This document shows positions 16,870 through 24,340 of a stretch of DNA of 61,473 bases, in pieces. Numbering within the stretch: the first letter of the stretch is position 1; every line of letters begins with the position of its first letter. The stretch lies in contig NZ_FNPC01000001.1 of the NCBI RefSeq assembly GCF_900107205.1, forward strand, positions 553,769 through 615,241, in the 5' to 3' direction. The DNA is from Halopenitus persicus (GTDB lineage Archaea > Halobacteriota > Halobacteria > Halobacteriales > Haloferacaceae). Made by a program: the position numbers and the translations under genes. The notes beneath the pieces are model-generated. The model was not told where the DNA came from and did no database searches. It saw only the letters and a program-made list of their open reading frames with translations.

Positions 16870-18147
16870 ATGGACGCTCGTGGGGGGGATCGTGCGCAGT
16901 CGATGCAGATCGGGGCGATCCTGCTGTTCGGCTTTCTGATCGTCTCGATCTCGGTGATGCAGGCGACGGTGATCCCCGACCAGAACCGGCAGGTCGAGTT
17001 CGCGGCCTACCAGGAGGCGGCCGCCGACCTCACCGACGTCCGCAACGACGTGCTCGCCGCCGCGAGCCGGGATGCAGCCCTCGGCACGACGGTGAACACC
17101 GGCGTCGACTACCCGAACCGGCTGCTGTTCGTCAACCCCGGTCCGCCACCCAACCGGTTGGCGACGACCGACGAGCGGACGATCGCGATCGAGAACGTGC
17201 AGGCGGTCGACGGCGAGCCCGGAAACGTCCGGACGTTCGTCGAGTCGAGCGTCGACGGGCGCGCCTACGCGACGCGTGACGTCCGGTTCGACCCGGACTA
17301 CAACGTCTTCGAGGGTCAGCCGATGGTCGTCACCGGACAGGAGGCGTATCGCGTCGCCGACAACCGACCGATCCCGATGGCGAGCCAGACGCTGCTGCAG
17401 GACGACCGGATCCGAGTCACCCTCCTCCGCGGGGACGTCGATGCCGGCGGAGAGAGCGTCAGCCTCACGGCGGCGACGACGAGCGCCGCGACGCAAACGG
17501 TGGTCGTCACGGGGTCACGGGACGGACAGGACAACATCGAACTCCGGTTCCAGCCCCCCGCCGGCGTGGACGCTTCCGGCTGGGTCGCGACCACGGGCGC
17601 GCGGCTCGAGTCGTCGAACGACCGCGTCATCGACGTCGCATCGACCGGCGGAGACGTCGTCGTCACGCTCGACGGCACGCGCCGCTATCGGCTCCAGACC
17701 GCGGTGGTGACCGTCCAGGACGGCGATGACGGAGGAACCACGAACGGCGAACCCGACCCCGCCTACGTGACGACCGTCCTCGGACAGAGCCGGGTCGTTC
17801 CACCCAATACGGAACTCCCGATCGTGGTCGAGGTTCGCGACCGATACAACAACCCGGTAAGCGGCGCCACCGTCGAGTTCTCGGTTACCAACGGTGGCTC
17901 CTTCGTCGGCCCTTCGACCATCTCCACGAACGCCGGGGGCCGCGCGGAGGTCGTGTTCACCGGCCCGACTGCGAATACGGAGTACACCGTGACGGCGACG
18001 ATACTGGACGGATCGGAGACCTACGAGTCGGCGTCATACGATATCCAGGTTACGCAGGGGCCGCAGGGGCAACAAGGAGGCGGTGGCGGGAACGGTCAAG
18101 GAGGCGGCCAAGGGGGTGGACAGGGTGGAGGACAGGGAAACAACTAG
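16870..18147 (+). CDS. Pilin-like membrane-anchored surface protein with Ig-like domain and Gly/Gln-rich tail
   Basis: The 425-residue protein starts with a short polar segment, then QSMQIGAILLFGFLIVSISV, a single hydrophobic helix of the kind seen in haloarchaeal pilin-like surface proteins. A coiled region and a long beta-rich part follow. Residues about 305-395 (PIVVEVRDRYNNPVSGATVE onward) look like a bacterial Ig-like (Big-1 type) domain, and the last 30 residues are almost only G, Q and N. It would be anchored in the membrane and face outward. Start ATG16870 has a weak TATA at about 16837-16844. No assembly genes are near. The function is unknown. Confidence 0.75.
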   Translation: MDARGGDRAQSMQIGAILLFGFLIVSISVMQATVIPDQNRQVEFAAYQEAAADLTDVRNDVLAAASRDAALGTTVNTGVDYPNRLLFVNPGPPPNRLATTDERTIAIENVQAVDGEPGNVRTFVESSVDGRAYATRDVRFDPDYNVFEGQPMVVTGQEAYRVADNRPIPMASQTLLQDDRIRVTLLRGDVDAGGESVSLTAATTSAATQTVVVTGSRDGQDNIELRFQPPAGVDASGWVATTGARLESSNDRVIDVASTGGDVVVTLDGTRRYRLQTAVVTVQDGDDGGTTNGEPDPAYVTTVLGQSRVVPPNTELPIVVEVRDRYNNPVSGATVEFSVTNGGSFVGPSTISTNAGGRAEVVFTGPTANTEYTVTATILDGSETYESASYDIQVTQGPQGQQGGGGGNGQGGGQGGGQGGGQGNN

Positions 18148-18263
18148 GTTGAAGACAGTGATCCCGACGGTTTTCGTTCACGGAAACTCGTCCACCGGAT
18201 GGAGATCCTCACGTGAGAATCGGCCTCCACGTTCGAGACGCCGAACGGCCGGTCGAACGATCC

Positions 18264-18848
18264 TCAGTCCTCCTCGACGACTTCCGGGTCCTGGATCGCC
18301 GACTGCAGCGAGTCGAGGCCGTTGACCCACTCGGAGACGAGGCCGTACTCGATGTTCTCCACGAGATCGATGTCGAGCCGGTCGCCATCGATGATGCGCG
18401 TGCCGGCCTGGACGACGTAGCCGAGGGCCGCGTCGAGGTCCTCGTCGGCCTCGGCGTCGGCGGCCGCGTCGATGTACTCGTCGAGGTTCCCCTCGACGAC
18501 GCCGCCGACGACGTACTCCTCGGCCGCGTAGAAGACGGGGACCAGCGAGGTCTGGACGCCGTCGATCAGCATCGTCTTGTCCTCGTCCTCGAAGTCGACC
18601 TCGGTGAGCACGATCTCGCGGACGTCCTCGAGCTCATCGAGCGCGCGGTCCTCGTCGATCCGGCCGTCCTCGTACGCCGAGAGGACCTTGGCGACGGCGA
18701 TCGCGGCGTCGTCCTGCAGGTTGATCAGCAGGCGGGCGGAGTCCTCGTTCTCGGGGTCGAGCTCCTCCTCCTCGATCCGGGAGATCCAGTTCTGCCAGCG
18801 TTCTTCGGAGTAGAAGGTCTCTACGGCCTCGTCGGCGTCCTCGGTCAT
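18264..18848 (-). CDS. DUF2150 family protein
   Basis: This acidic 194-residue soluble protein matches my memory of the haloarchaeal DUF2150 family by its opening FYSEERWQNWISRIEEEELD and the next block SARLLINLQDDAAIAVAKVL. It is predicted to be mostly helical, with no membrane segment, metal site or catalytic motif. Start ATG18848. It stands alone, convergent with the pilin-like gene and divergent from the enolase-like gene. The family's function is unknown and no guess is made here. Confidence 0.75.
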   Translation of the reverse strand: MTEDADEAVETFYSEERWQNWISRIEEEELDPENEDSARLLINLQDDAAIAVAKVLSAYEDGRIDEDRALDELEDVREIVLTEVDFEDEDKTMLIDGVQTSLVPVFYAAEEYVVGGVVEGNLDEYIDAAADAEADEDLDAALGYVVQAGTRIIDGDRLDIDLVENIEYGLVSEWVNGLDSLQSAIQDPEVVEED

Positions 18849-18942
18849 GTGACAACTGTCTCGTGGCCCACTCAAATGCCTTTCCTATCGAGCGAGCACG
18901 CGGGAACCGGTGACACGGCGACGAGGACGGCCACCGGTCGCC

Positions 18943-18987
18943 GACCGGGGCGACGTTGACCGTGGCGACGTCGATCGGGGCGACGTC
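18943..18987. repeat. Tandem repeat, 15-bp unit, three copies
   Basis: Units at 18943-18957, 18958-18972 and 18973-18987 follow the pattern GAYCGNGGCGACGTY. They lie in the divergent region before the enolase-like gene. A 15-bp period would keep any reading frame, but no gene is supported here. Confidence 0.8.
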
Positions 18988-19073
18988 GACGGCGGATCGG
19001 CCGCCGAACGAACGGTTCCGGCGGTCGGATCCGGGGCTGGAACCTTCAAGTACGGTCCCCGAGTCGGTCGGGT

Positions 19074-20123
19074 ATGGACCTCTACGAGGCGGTCGCCGAC
19101 CTTCCGGTCACGGTCGAGGCGGAGCGCCGGACGCGACGCCGCGCCGACACCACCAGCGGCTTCGAGCGCGTCACCACGGAGATCGCGCTGTCGGGCGACG
19201 GCGAGACCGGCCGCGGCGAGGACGTCACCTACGAGACGGCGGACCACGAGGCGTTCGCGGACGCTCCCCCGGTCGGGATCGAGGGCGAGTGGACGGTCGA
19301 CTCGCTGTCGGACCGGCTCGCCGAGATCGACCTCTTCGAGACGAAGCCGCCGGAGCGCGAGGGATTCCGTGCGTACCGCCGGTGGGCCTACGAGAGCGCG
19401 GCCCTCGACCTGGCCCTCCGGCAGGCCGACGCGGATCTCGCGGGCGCGCTCGACCGGGCGCTCGATCCGGTCCGGTTCGTCGTCTCGACCCGACTCGGGG
19501 ACCCGCCCAGCGCCGACCGCGTCGCGCGACTGCTCGAGGCGAACCCCGACCTGGAGTTCAAACTCGACCCGACGCCGGACTGGACCGCGGACCTGATGGG
19601 GACGCTCGCCGAGACGGACGCCGTCCGGGTGCTCGACTTAAAAGGCTGGTACGAGGGGACCGACGTCGACGTCCCCGCGGACCCCGAGCTCTACGAGCGC
19701 GTCCTCGAGGCGTTCCCGACGGCGGTCGTCGAGGACGCCGCGTTCACCGAGGACACGCGCGACCGACTGGCGGAGGTCGCCGACCGACTCTCGTTCGATT
19801 ACCCCGTGACCGGGGTCGAGAGCCTCCGGTCGCTGCCCGTCGACCCGGGCTGGTGTAACGTCAAGCCGTCCCGGTTCGGCTCGATCCGGTCGCTGTTCGA
19901 GACGGTCGAGTACTGCCGCGAGAACGGGATCCGGTGTTACGGCGGCGGACAGTTCGAGCTCGGCGTCGGCCGCGGACAGATACAGGTCCTGGCGTCGCTG
20001 TTGTACCCGAACGGACCCAACGACGTGGCGCCGCGCGCGTTCAACGACCCGGACGCGTCGCCGCCGTATCCCGCGAGCCCGATCGCGATCGACGACCTCG
20101 AGGGCTTCCGCCGGCAGCGATGA
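19074..20123 (+). CDS. Enolase-superfamily protein (o-succinylbenzoate synthase-like), substrate unknown
   Basis: This 349-residue protein has an N-terminal capping region and a barrel with enolase-superfamily blocks. A lysine lies in LEFKLDPTPD, metal-ligand-type acids in VRVLDLKGW and AVVEDAAF, and a lysine in CNVKPSRFGS, which resembles the KPSxxGG segment of o-succinylbenzoate synthase and dipeptide epimerase. The C-terminal GGQFELGVGRGQIQ loop fits the usual specificity end. No menaquinone genes are adjacent, so an OSBS role is not supported by context. Its stop overlaps the start of an MFS gene by 4 bp, which suggests that the transporter carries its substrate or product. Confidence 0.7.
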   Translation: MDLYEAVADLPVTVEAERRTRRRADTTSGFERVTTEIALSGDGETGRGEDVTYETADHEAFADAPPVGIEGEWTVDSLSDRLAEIDLFETKPPEREGFRAYRRWAYESAALDLALRQADADLAGALDRALDPVRFVVSTRLGDPPSADRVARLLEANPDLEFKLDPTPDWTADLMGTLAETDAVRVLDLKGWYEGTDVDVPADPELYERVLEAFPTAVVEDAAFTEDTRDRLAEVADRLSFDYPVTGVESLRSLPVDPGWCNVKPSRFGSIRSLFETVEYCRENGIRCYGGGQFELGVGRGQIQVLASLLYPNGPNDVAPRAFNDPDASPPYPASPIAIDDLEGFRRQR

Positions 20124-21412
20124 CCGCGGGAGCGCTCCGGCGCGTCTGGGGAGATCCGTACCGGCGACGGTGGATCCTGTGGGGGATCCTCGCGACGGCG
20201 TTCCTCCTCGTGAGCCTCTACCGCCTGTCGACGGCGGTGCTGGCCGCGGACCTGATGCGCGCGCTCTCGATGAGCGGCGCCCAGCTGGGCACCCTGCACG
20301 CGGTCTTCTTCCTCGTCTATTCGTTGCTGCAGCTGCCGACCGGGATCCTGGTCGACCGGTTCGGGCCGCGGCTGACCGCCGCCGCCGGCGCCGCAGTGAT
20401 GAACCTCGCGGCGGTCTGGTTCGCGCTGGCGGGCAGTTACGCGACGGCGCTTGCCGCACGGTTCCTGATCGGCCTCGGCGGCAGCCTGATCTTCGTGGCG
20501 GTGCTGCGCTTCTGTGCGAACTGGTATCGCCCGGACGAGTTCGGCACGATGAGCGGCCTCTCGTTCGCCGTCGGCGGCGCGGGCGGTCTCCTGGCGACCA
20601 CGCCGCTGGCGGTCGTCGTCTCGGCGGCCGGCTGGCGGACGACGATGGCGGGCCTCGGCGCCGCCGGGATCGCGGTCGCGGTCGCGCTCCTGATCCTCGT
20701 CCGCGACACGCCGTCCGAGGCGGGGTTGGCCGCAATCACCGAGGCGTCGTCGCAGGATCGCCCCTCCACCGCCGAGGTCGGCCGCTACGCCGCGCGCGTC
20801 CTCTCGGACCGCTGGGCGTGGGCCGTCGCGCTGCTTTTGTACTGCACCGGCGGCGTGCAGCTGACGCTGATCGGCCTGTGGGGGATCCCCTACGTCGTCC
20901 AGGTCTACGACGTCTCGGTGACGACCGCCTCGACGATCACCCTTCTGGGCGGCCTCGGAACGGCGGTCGGCCCCCCGGCGTTCGGCTGGCTCTCGGACCG
21001 GACCGGGATCCGGACGCCGGTGGTGGTCGCCGCGACGCTCGTCCACACGGCCGCGTTGGCCACCATCGCCGCGGTCGGCGACCCGCCGTTTTTCGTCGTC
21101 GGCGCGGTCTTTCTCACCCTCGGCGGCCTCGTTGGCGCCTTCGTGCTCACGTATCCGATGGTCAGATCACGGTACGACGACCGCGCGAGCGGGGTCGCGC
21201 TCGGGGCGATCAACGGCGCCTCCTTCTTCGGCGCCGCGACCTTTCCGACGCTGATGGGGACGGCCCTCGACGCCTACTGGACCGGCGAGCTGCTGGACGG
21301 CGTCCGCGTGTACACGATGACCGGCTACCGCGTTGCGTTCGCGATCGGCGCGGTCGCGGGCGTGATCGCGATCGGCTGTGCGACGTGGCTTCATCGAACC
21401 GCGGGCGAGTGA
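20120..21412 (+). CDS. MFS transporter
   Basis: The 430-residue protein has about 12 membrane helices with the major-facilitator layout. The loop between helices 2 and 3 reads GILVDRFGPRLT, a form of the MFS signature D-R-x-G-R/P. The central loop carries SSQDRPSTAEVG, and a second signature-like LSDRTGIRT occurs in the second half. It starts 4 bp before the end of the enolase-like gene (ATGA), so the pair is translationally coupled. The substrate is probably an organic acid or sugar acid handled by that partner, which is inference only. Confidence 0.85.
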   Translation: MTAGALRRVWGDPYRRRWILWGILATAFLLVSLYRLSTAVLAADLMRALSMSGAQLGTLHAVFFLVYSLLQLPTGILVDRFGPRLTAAAGAAVMNLAAVWFALAGSYATALAARFLIGLGGSLIFVAVLRFCANWYRPDEFGTMSGLSFAVGGAGGLLATTPLAVVVSAAGWRTTMAGLGAAGIAVAVALLILVRDTPSEAGLAAITEASSQDRPSTAEVGRYAARVLSDRWAWAVALLLYCTGGVQLTLIGLWGIPYVVQVYDVSVTTASTITLLGGLGTAVGPPAFGWLSDRTGIRTPVVVAATLVHTAALATIAAVGDPPFFVVGAVFLTLGGLVGAFVLTYPMVRSRYDDRASGVALGAINGASFFGAATFPTLMGTALDAYWTGELLDGVRVYTMTGYRVAFAIGAVAGVIAIGCATWLHRTAGE

Positions 21413-21462
21413 CGGCACTGCGCCGGGAATCGACTCGCCGCGGGCGACAAGCACGTAGGCCG

Positions 21463-21552
21463 GCGAAAAGCAGCTATCAGGTGAAAAGCAGCTATCAGGT
21501 GAAAAGCAGCTATCAGGTGAAAAGCAGCTATCAGGTGAAAAGCAGCTATCGG
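21463..21552. repeat. Tandem repeat, 18-bp unit, five copies, overlapping the RaSEA stop codon
   Basis: Units at 21463-21480, 21481-21498, 21499-21516, 21517-21534 and 21535-21552 carry GTGAAAAGCAGCTATCAG. The middle three are identical. The last covers the stop codon (21546-21548, minus strand) of the RaSEA gene. The MFS gene ends 50 bp to the left, so the array fills a convergent gap. Confidence 0.95.
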
Positions 21553-22688
21553 GCGAGCGGCATATTGTAGCTCGTCTCCGCGGCCAGCACGTGCTCCCAG
21601 GTCCGCTCGCACTCGCAGTCGACCTGCTCGAAGACGCTCGGGTCCTGCCGGAGGTCGAAGTCCTTGATCGCCGTCTGCACGCGGTCGTCGCACTCCCCGC
21701 AGTTGTGCGCGCCGCGGTCGGAGCCGTGGCCGACCGGGTCCGAGACCACGATCGCGTCGACGTCCGCCGTCTCCGCGAGGACGTGCGCGACGCTCCAGAG
21801 CCACGGCGGGCGGTAGCCGCCCTCGAAGAACAGCTCGTCGACCATCGTGTACCGCTGCACGTTACAGGGGTTCATCGAGACGGTGTGACACCCCTCGACG
21901 GCCGCACAGCGCCGGATCGACGCGATCATGTCGTCCACGGCCTCCGGCTCCGCGAGGAAGGGCGGCTTCAACAGGAGGTACGCCTTCACGCCCGCGCTGA
22001 CGTCGTCGGTTCCGGCATCGGTGCTTGCCTCGTCGGCGACGTCATCGGCGCCGACGTCGGCGTCGACCGCACGGACCTCCTCGCAGGCGGCCTCGAAGTC
22101 CGCGAACTCGAAGTACTTGTTCACGCAGTCCCGGCGCACGCGGTCGGTCGCCGTCTCGAGCCCGATCGCGACGTCGGTCGAGAGGCCGACGTCGGTGAAG
22201 TCGCTGACGGCCTCGGCGGTGACGAAGTCCGGCAGGGACTCGACGACGATCCGGTCGCGGTCGGCGAACGTCTCGGCGATCGCGGCGCGCGTCTCGGCGG
22301 GGACCTCCCGCTCGTCGAGGAACGAGCCGGAGGTGTAGATCTTGACCAGCCCGGAGGGCTCGTCGGCGTTGGTCTCCTCGTGGTCCAGACAGACGTCGAT
22401 CTGGTCCATCAGGGCCTCGTGGGAGACGCTGCCGCCCTCGACGGACTCGGCGACGTAGCCGCACATCGTGCAGCCGCCGGCGCGGGCCCACCGACAGCCG
22501 CCGGTGTTGAGGATGATCGTCAGCGACTGGCGGACGCCGTCGGGGGTGTTGTCCTCGTCGATCCACACCCGCGTCGGCTCGTGGGGGTCGTACGTCTCGT
22601 CCCGCTCGGCGCGGACCTCGCGCATCACCGCGTTGTGCGCGTCCATCCCGCGCCCCTGCTCGAAGGCCTCGGGGGTCGGCGTGCTCAT
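21546..22688 (-). CDS. raSEA: Archaeosine biosynthesis radical SAM protein RaSEA
   Basis: This 380-residue protein shows LNTGGCRWARAGGCTMCGYV, the atypically spaced cysteine cluster (CX7CX2C) of RaSEA. RaSEA works with ArcS to turn preQ0-lysine at position 15 of archaeal tRNAs into archaeosine by radical chemistry. The barrel continues with IYTSGSFLDE, VESLPDFVT and SMNPCNVQRYTMVDELF. C-terminal cysteines (HNCGECDD and VDCECERTW) may bind zinc or a cluster. A D/A/T-rich insert near residues 215-232 is specific to this protein. Its 3' end lies in an 18-bp repeat array. Confidence 0.82.
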   Translation of the reverse strand: MSTPTPEAFEQGRGMDAHNAVMREVRAERDETYDPHEPTRVWIDEDNTPDGVRQSLTIILNTGGCRWARAGGCTMCGYVAESVEGGSVSHEALMDQIDVCLDHEETNADEPSGLVKIYTSGSFLDEREVPAETRAAIAETFADRDRIVVESLPDFVTAEAVSDFTDVGLSTDVAIGLETATDRVRRDCVNKYFEFADFEAACEEVRAVDADVGADDVADEASTDAGTDDVSAGVKAYLLLKPPFLAEPEAVDDMIASIRRCAAVEGCHTVSMNPCNVQRYTMVDELFFEGGYRPPWLWSVAHVLAETADVDAIVVSDPVGHGSDRGAHNCGECDDRVQTAIKDFDLRQDPSVFEQVDCECERTWEHVLAAETSYNMPLAR

Positions 22689-22775
22689 TACGGATCCGTC
22701 GGGGACCGGCGCGTAAATCCGCTTCGTCCGGCGGCCGACGCGCGGCCCGCGAACGATCCGGGACGGACGAGCCCG

Positions 22776-22833
22776 GAAGAAGAACGACCCCGAAGAAGAA
22801 CGACCCCGAAGAAGGACAGCCCGAAAGAACGAC
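22776..22833. repeat. Tandem repeat, 16-bp unit, two copies plus decayed copies
   Basis: GAAGAAGAACGACCCC occurs at 22776-22791 and 22792-22807, with a decayed copy at 22808-22822 and the start of another after it. The array lies between the divergent RaSEA and zinc-ribbon genes. Confidence 0.8.
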
Positions 22834-22878
22834 GATCACGGGAGAAGATTGATTACTGAGACCGACCGATCGCCGGAT

Positions 22879-23130
22879 ATGGTCCCCCACCCCGACACGC
22901 AGACCGGAAGCGACGCGAGCGCCGACGCCGACGACCGCGGCTGTCCGAAGTGCGGCCACGACGAGACGGAGGTCGGCACGATCTCCACGACCGGCGGCGG
23001 CCTCTCGAAGATGTTCGACATCCAGACGAACAGCTTCACGGTGGTCTCGTGTACCGAGTGCGGCTACTCGGAGCTGTATCGCGACACCACCTCCGGCGCG
23101 AGCGACGTCGTCGACGTCTTCCTCGGCTGA
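22879..23130 (+). CDS. Zinc-ribbon protein, unknown function
   Basis: This 83-residue protein carries one zinc ribbon: CPKCGHDE near residue 22 and CTECGYSE near residue 60, joined by a beta-hairpin region (TISTTGGGLSKMFDIQTNSF). The layout resembles haloarchaeal nucleic-acid-binding zinc-ribbon proteins and transcription-factor-S-like domains, but the TFS catalytic acid pair is not visible. The stop TGA shares a base with the ATG of the next small gene, so the two are co-translated. The role is unknown. Confidence 0.75.
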   Translation: MVPHPDTQTGSDASADADDRGCPKCGHDETEVGTISTTGGGLSKMFDIQTNSFTVVSCTECGYSELYRDTTSGASDVVDVFLG

Positions 23131-23285
23131 TGTCGGCCGCGGCGATCGTCGCGGTCGTCCTCCTGGGTGCGATCGTCGCGCCGCTGGTCCTCTATGGCCT
23201 CGTGCGGTCCGAACACGACCGCCGCGAGGTGATGGACAGGACGACGGCGGAACGCACCGCTCGGCGAGACCACGAGGACGAGTGA
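23130..23285 (+). CDS. 51-residue single-span membrane protein
   Basis: The start ATG at 23130 overlaps the upstream TGA (TGATG). The product has one hydrophobic helix (AAIVAVVLLGAIVAPLVLYG) followed by a highly charged tail (RSEHDRREVMDRTTAERTAR). This N-out, tail-in layout is common for small membrane regulators. Coupling to the zinc-ribbon gene suggests a joint function, perhaps anchoring it at the membrane. No family is recognised. Confidence 0.6.
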   Translation: MSAAAIVAVVLLGAIVAPLVLYGLVRSEHDRREVMDRTTAERTARRDHEDE

Positions 23286-23458
23286 CCGTCGAGGTCGAAT
23301 GGCCGTCGAAATTGAACGTACGTCGAGTCCGTTCTCCTTCCCACGGTTTCTCCGATCGTTCGTTCGGCGCCGACGGTTATTTTATCTATTCTCAGTAATG
23401 ATATAGCCATTGTCACCCATAATATTAAGTACGAACGAGCGGATATGATGGACAACGA
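23286..23458. promoter_or_regulatory. AT-rich upstream region of the TbsP-type gene
   Basis: From about 23375 to 23450 the sequence is AT-rich, with ATAATATTAAG at about 23419-23429 as the probable TATA element. No gene is seen. Confidence 0.5.
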
Positions 23459-24277
23459 ATGGTCTCCAGTACCGTGGAAGCTGATGTCGAGAGCGTGCTT
23501 GCATCGGCAACCGCCGACGGCGAGGAATCCCTGCTCGTCGTTAACCCCTCCAGGGAGACGATCGAGGCGATCGTTTCCGCCGGCATCGACGATGAGACGA
23601 GCGGCGTCCCCGACGTTCGACTGCTCGTCGAGGAACGAACGATCAAGGACGCGACGGACGGGTTTCTGCTCGCCTCGAAGGCGGCGGCGTTGGTCGACCG
23701 TCGGGAGCTGACGATCCGGACGCCGGAGTCGGATCTCTCGACGACGCTGCTCGTCTCGACGGACCGCGTCGCCGCGCTCGTCGAGGCGACCGACGGGATC
23801 GGCGTGCTCTCGACGACCGACGAGGCGTTCCGCGAGTCGGTGGGCGACGCCTACCGCGCCCGGTTCGCCGACGCGGCCGACTACCGGCTGCGAACGCCGG
23901 CGCTCGACCGGGTTCGCGAGACGATGGACGAGGCGCTCGGCGAGGAGCCCCGCGCCGACTTCGAGGCGATGCTCGAGGCGATCGACGGGACCGACCTCGC
24001 CGAGCGCCTCGACGCGGTCGCGGTCGCGCTGCTGGTGGCCGCGAAACACGGCGTCCTGCTGTACGACCTCTCGAAGTGGGGCGAGGACGTCGGGATCGCC
24101 TCGAAGGCGACCTTCTCGCGGACGAAGACCGACCTCGAGGACCACGGCGTGATCGACACGGAGAAGGTGCCGATCGACGTCGGCCGCCCCCGGCTCAGGC
24201 TCCAACTCGGCACGGACCGGCTCCGGGACCGGTCGATCGAGGGGCTCGCGTCGGCCGCGGCGGAGTTGCTCGAGTGA
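23459..24277 (+). CDS. tbsP: TbsP-type transcriptional regulator (DUF5821)
   Basis: The 272-residue protein resembles haloarchaeal TbsP, known in Haloferax as a regulator that acts with TrmB on gluconeogenic genes. The N-terminal half (LLVVNPSRETIEAIVSAGID, then LASKAAALVDRREL) looks like the family's effector-type region. The C-terminal part holds a winged helix (LLVAAKHGVLLYDLSKWGED, then ASKATFSRTKTDLEDHGVID). Start ATG23459 lies about 35 bp after an AT-rich ATAATATTAAG element. It stands alone. PEP carboxykinase and glycerate kinase genes elsewhere in the window are plausible targets, which is inferred. Confidence 0.72.
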   Translation: MVSSTVEADVESVLASATADGEESLLVVNPSRETIEAIVSAGIDDETSGVPDVRLLVEERTIKDATDGFLLASKAAALVDRRELTIRTPESDLSTTLLVSTDRVAALVEATDGIGVLSTTDEAFRESVGDAYRARFADAADYRLRTPALDRVRETMDEALGEEPRADFEAMLEAIDGTDLAERLDAVAVALLVAAKHGVLLYDLSKWGEDVGIASKATFSRTKTDLEDHGVIDTEKVPIDVGRPRLRLQLGTDRLRDRSIEGLASAAAELLE

Positions 24278-24340
24278 CGCCGGCGTCGGCGTTCGGAGAG
24301 CACGGGGACGCCGGAGTGGCCGTTTCGGCCGGCCGGGTCG

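Noticed and set aside
19074-20123. menC (o-succinylbenzoate synthase)
   Set aside because: The fold fits, but no menaquinone gene is adjacent and an MFS gene is coupled instead, so no specific name was given.
21463-21552. CRISPR array
   Set aside because: Units follow each other without spacers, so it is a simple tandem repeat. The same holds for the other arrays.
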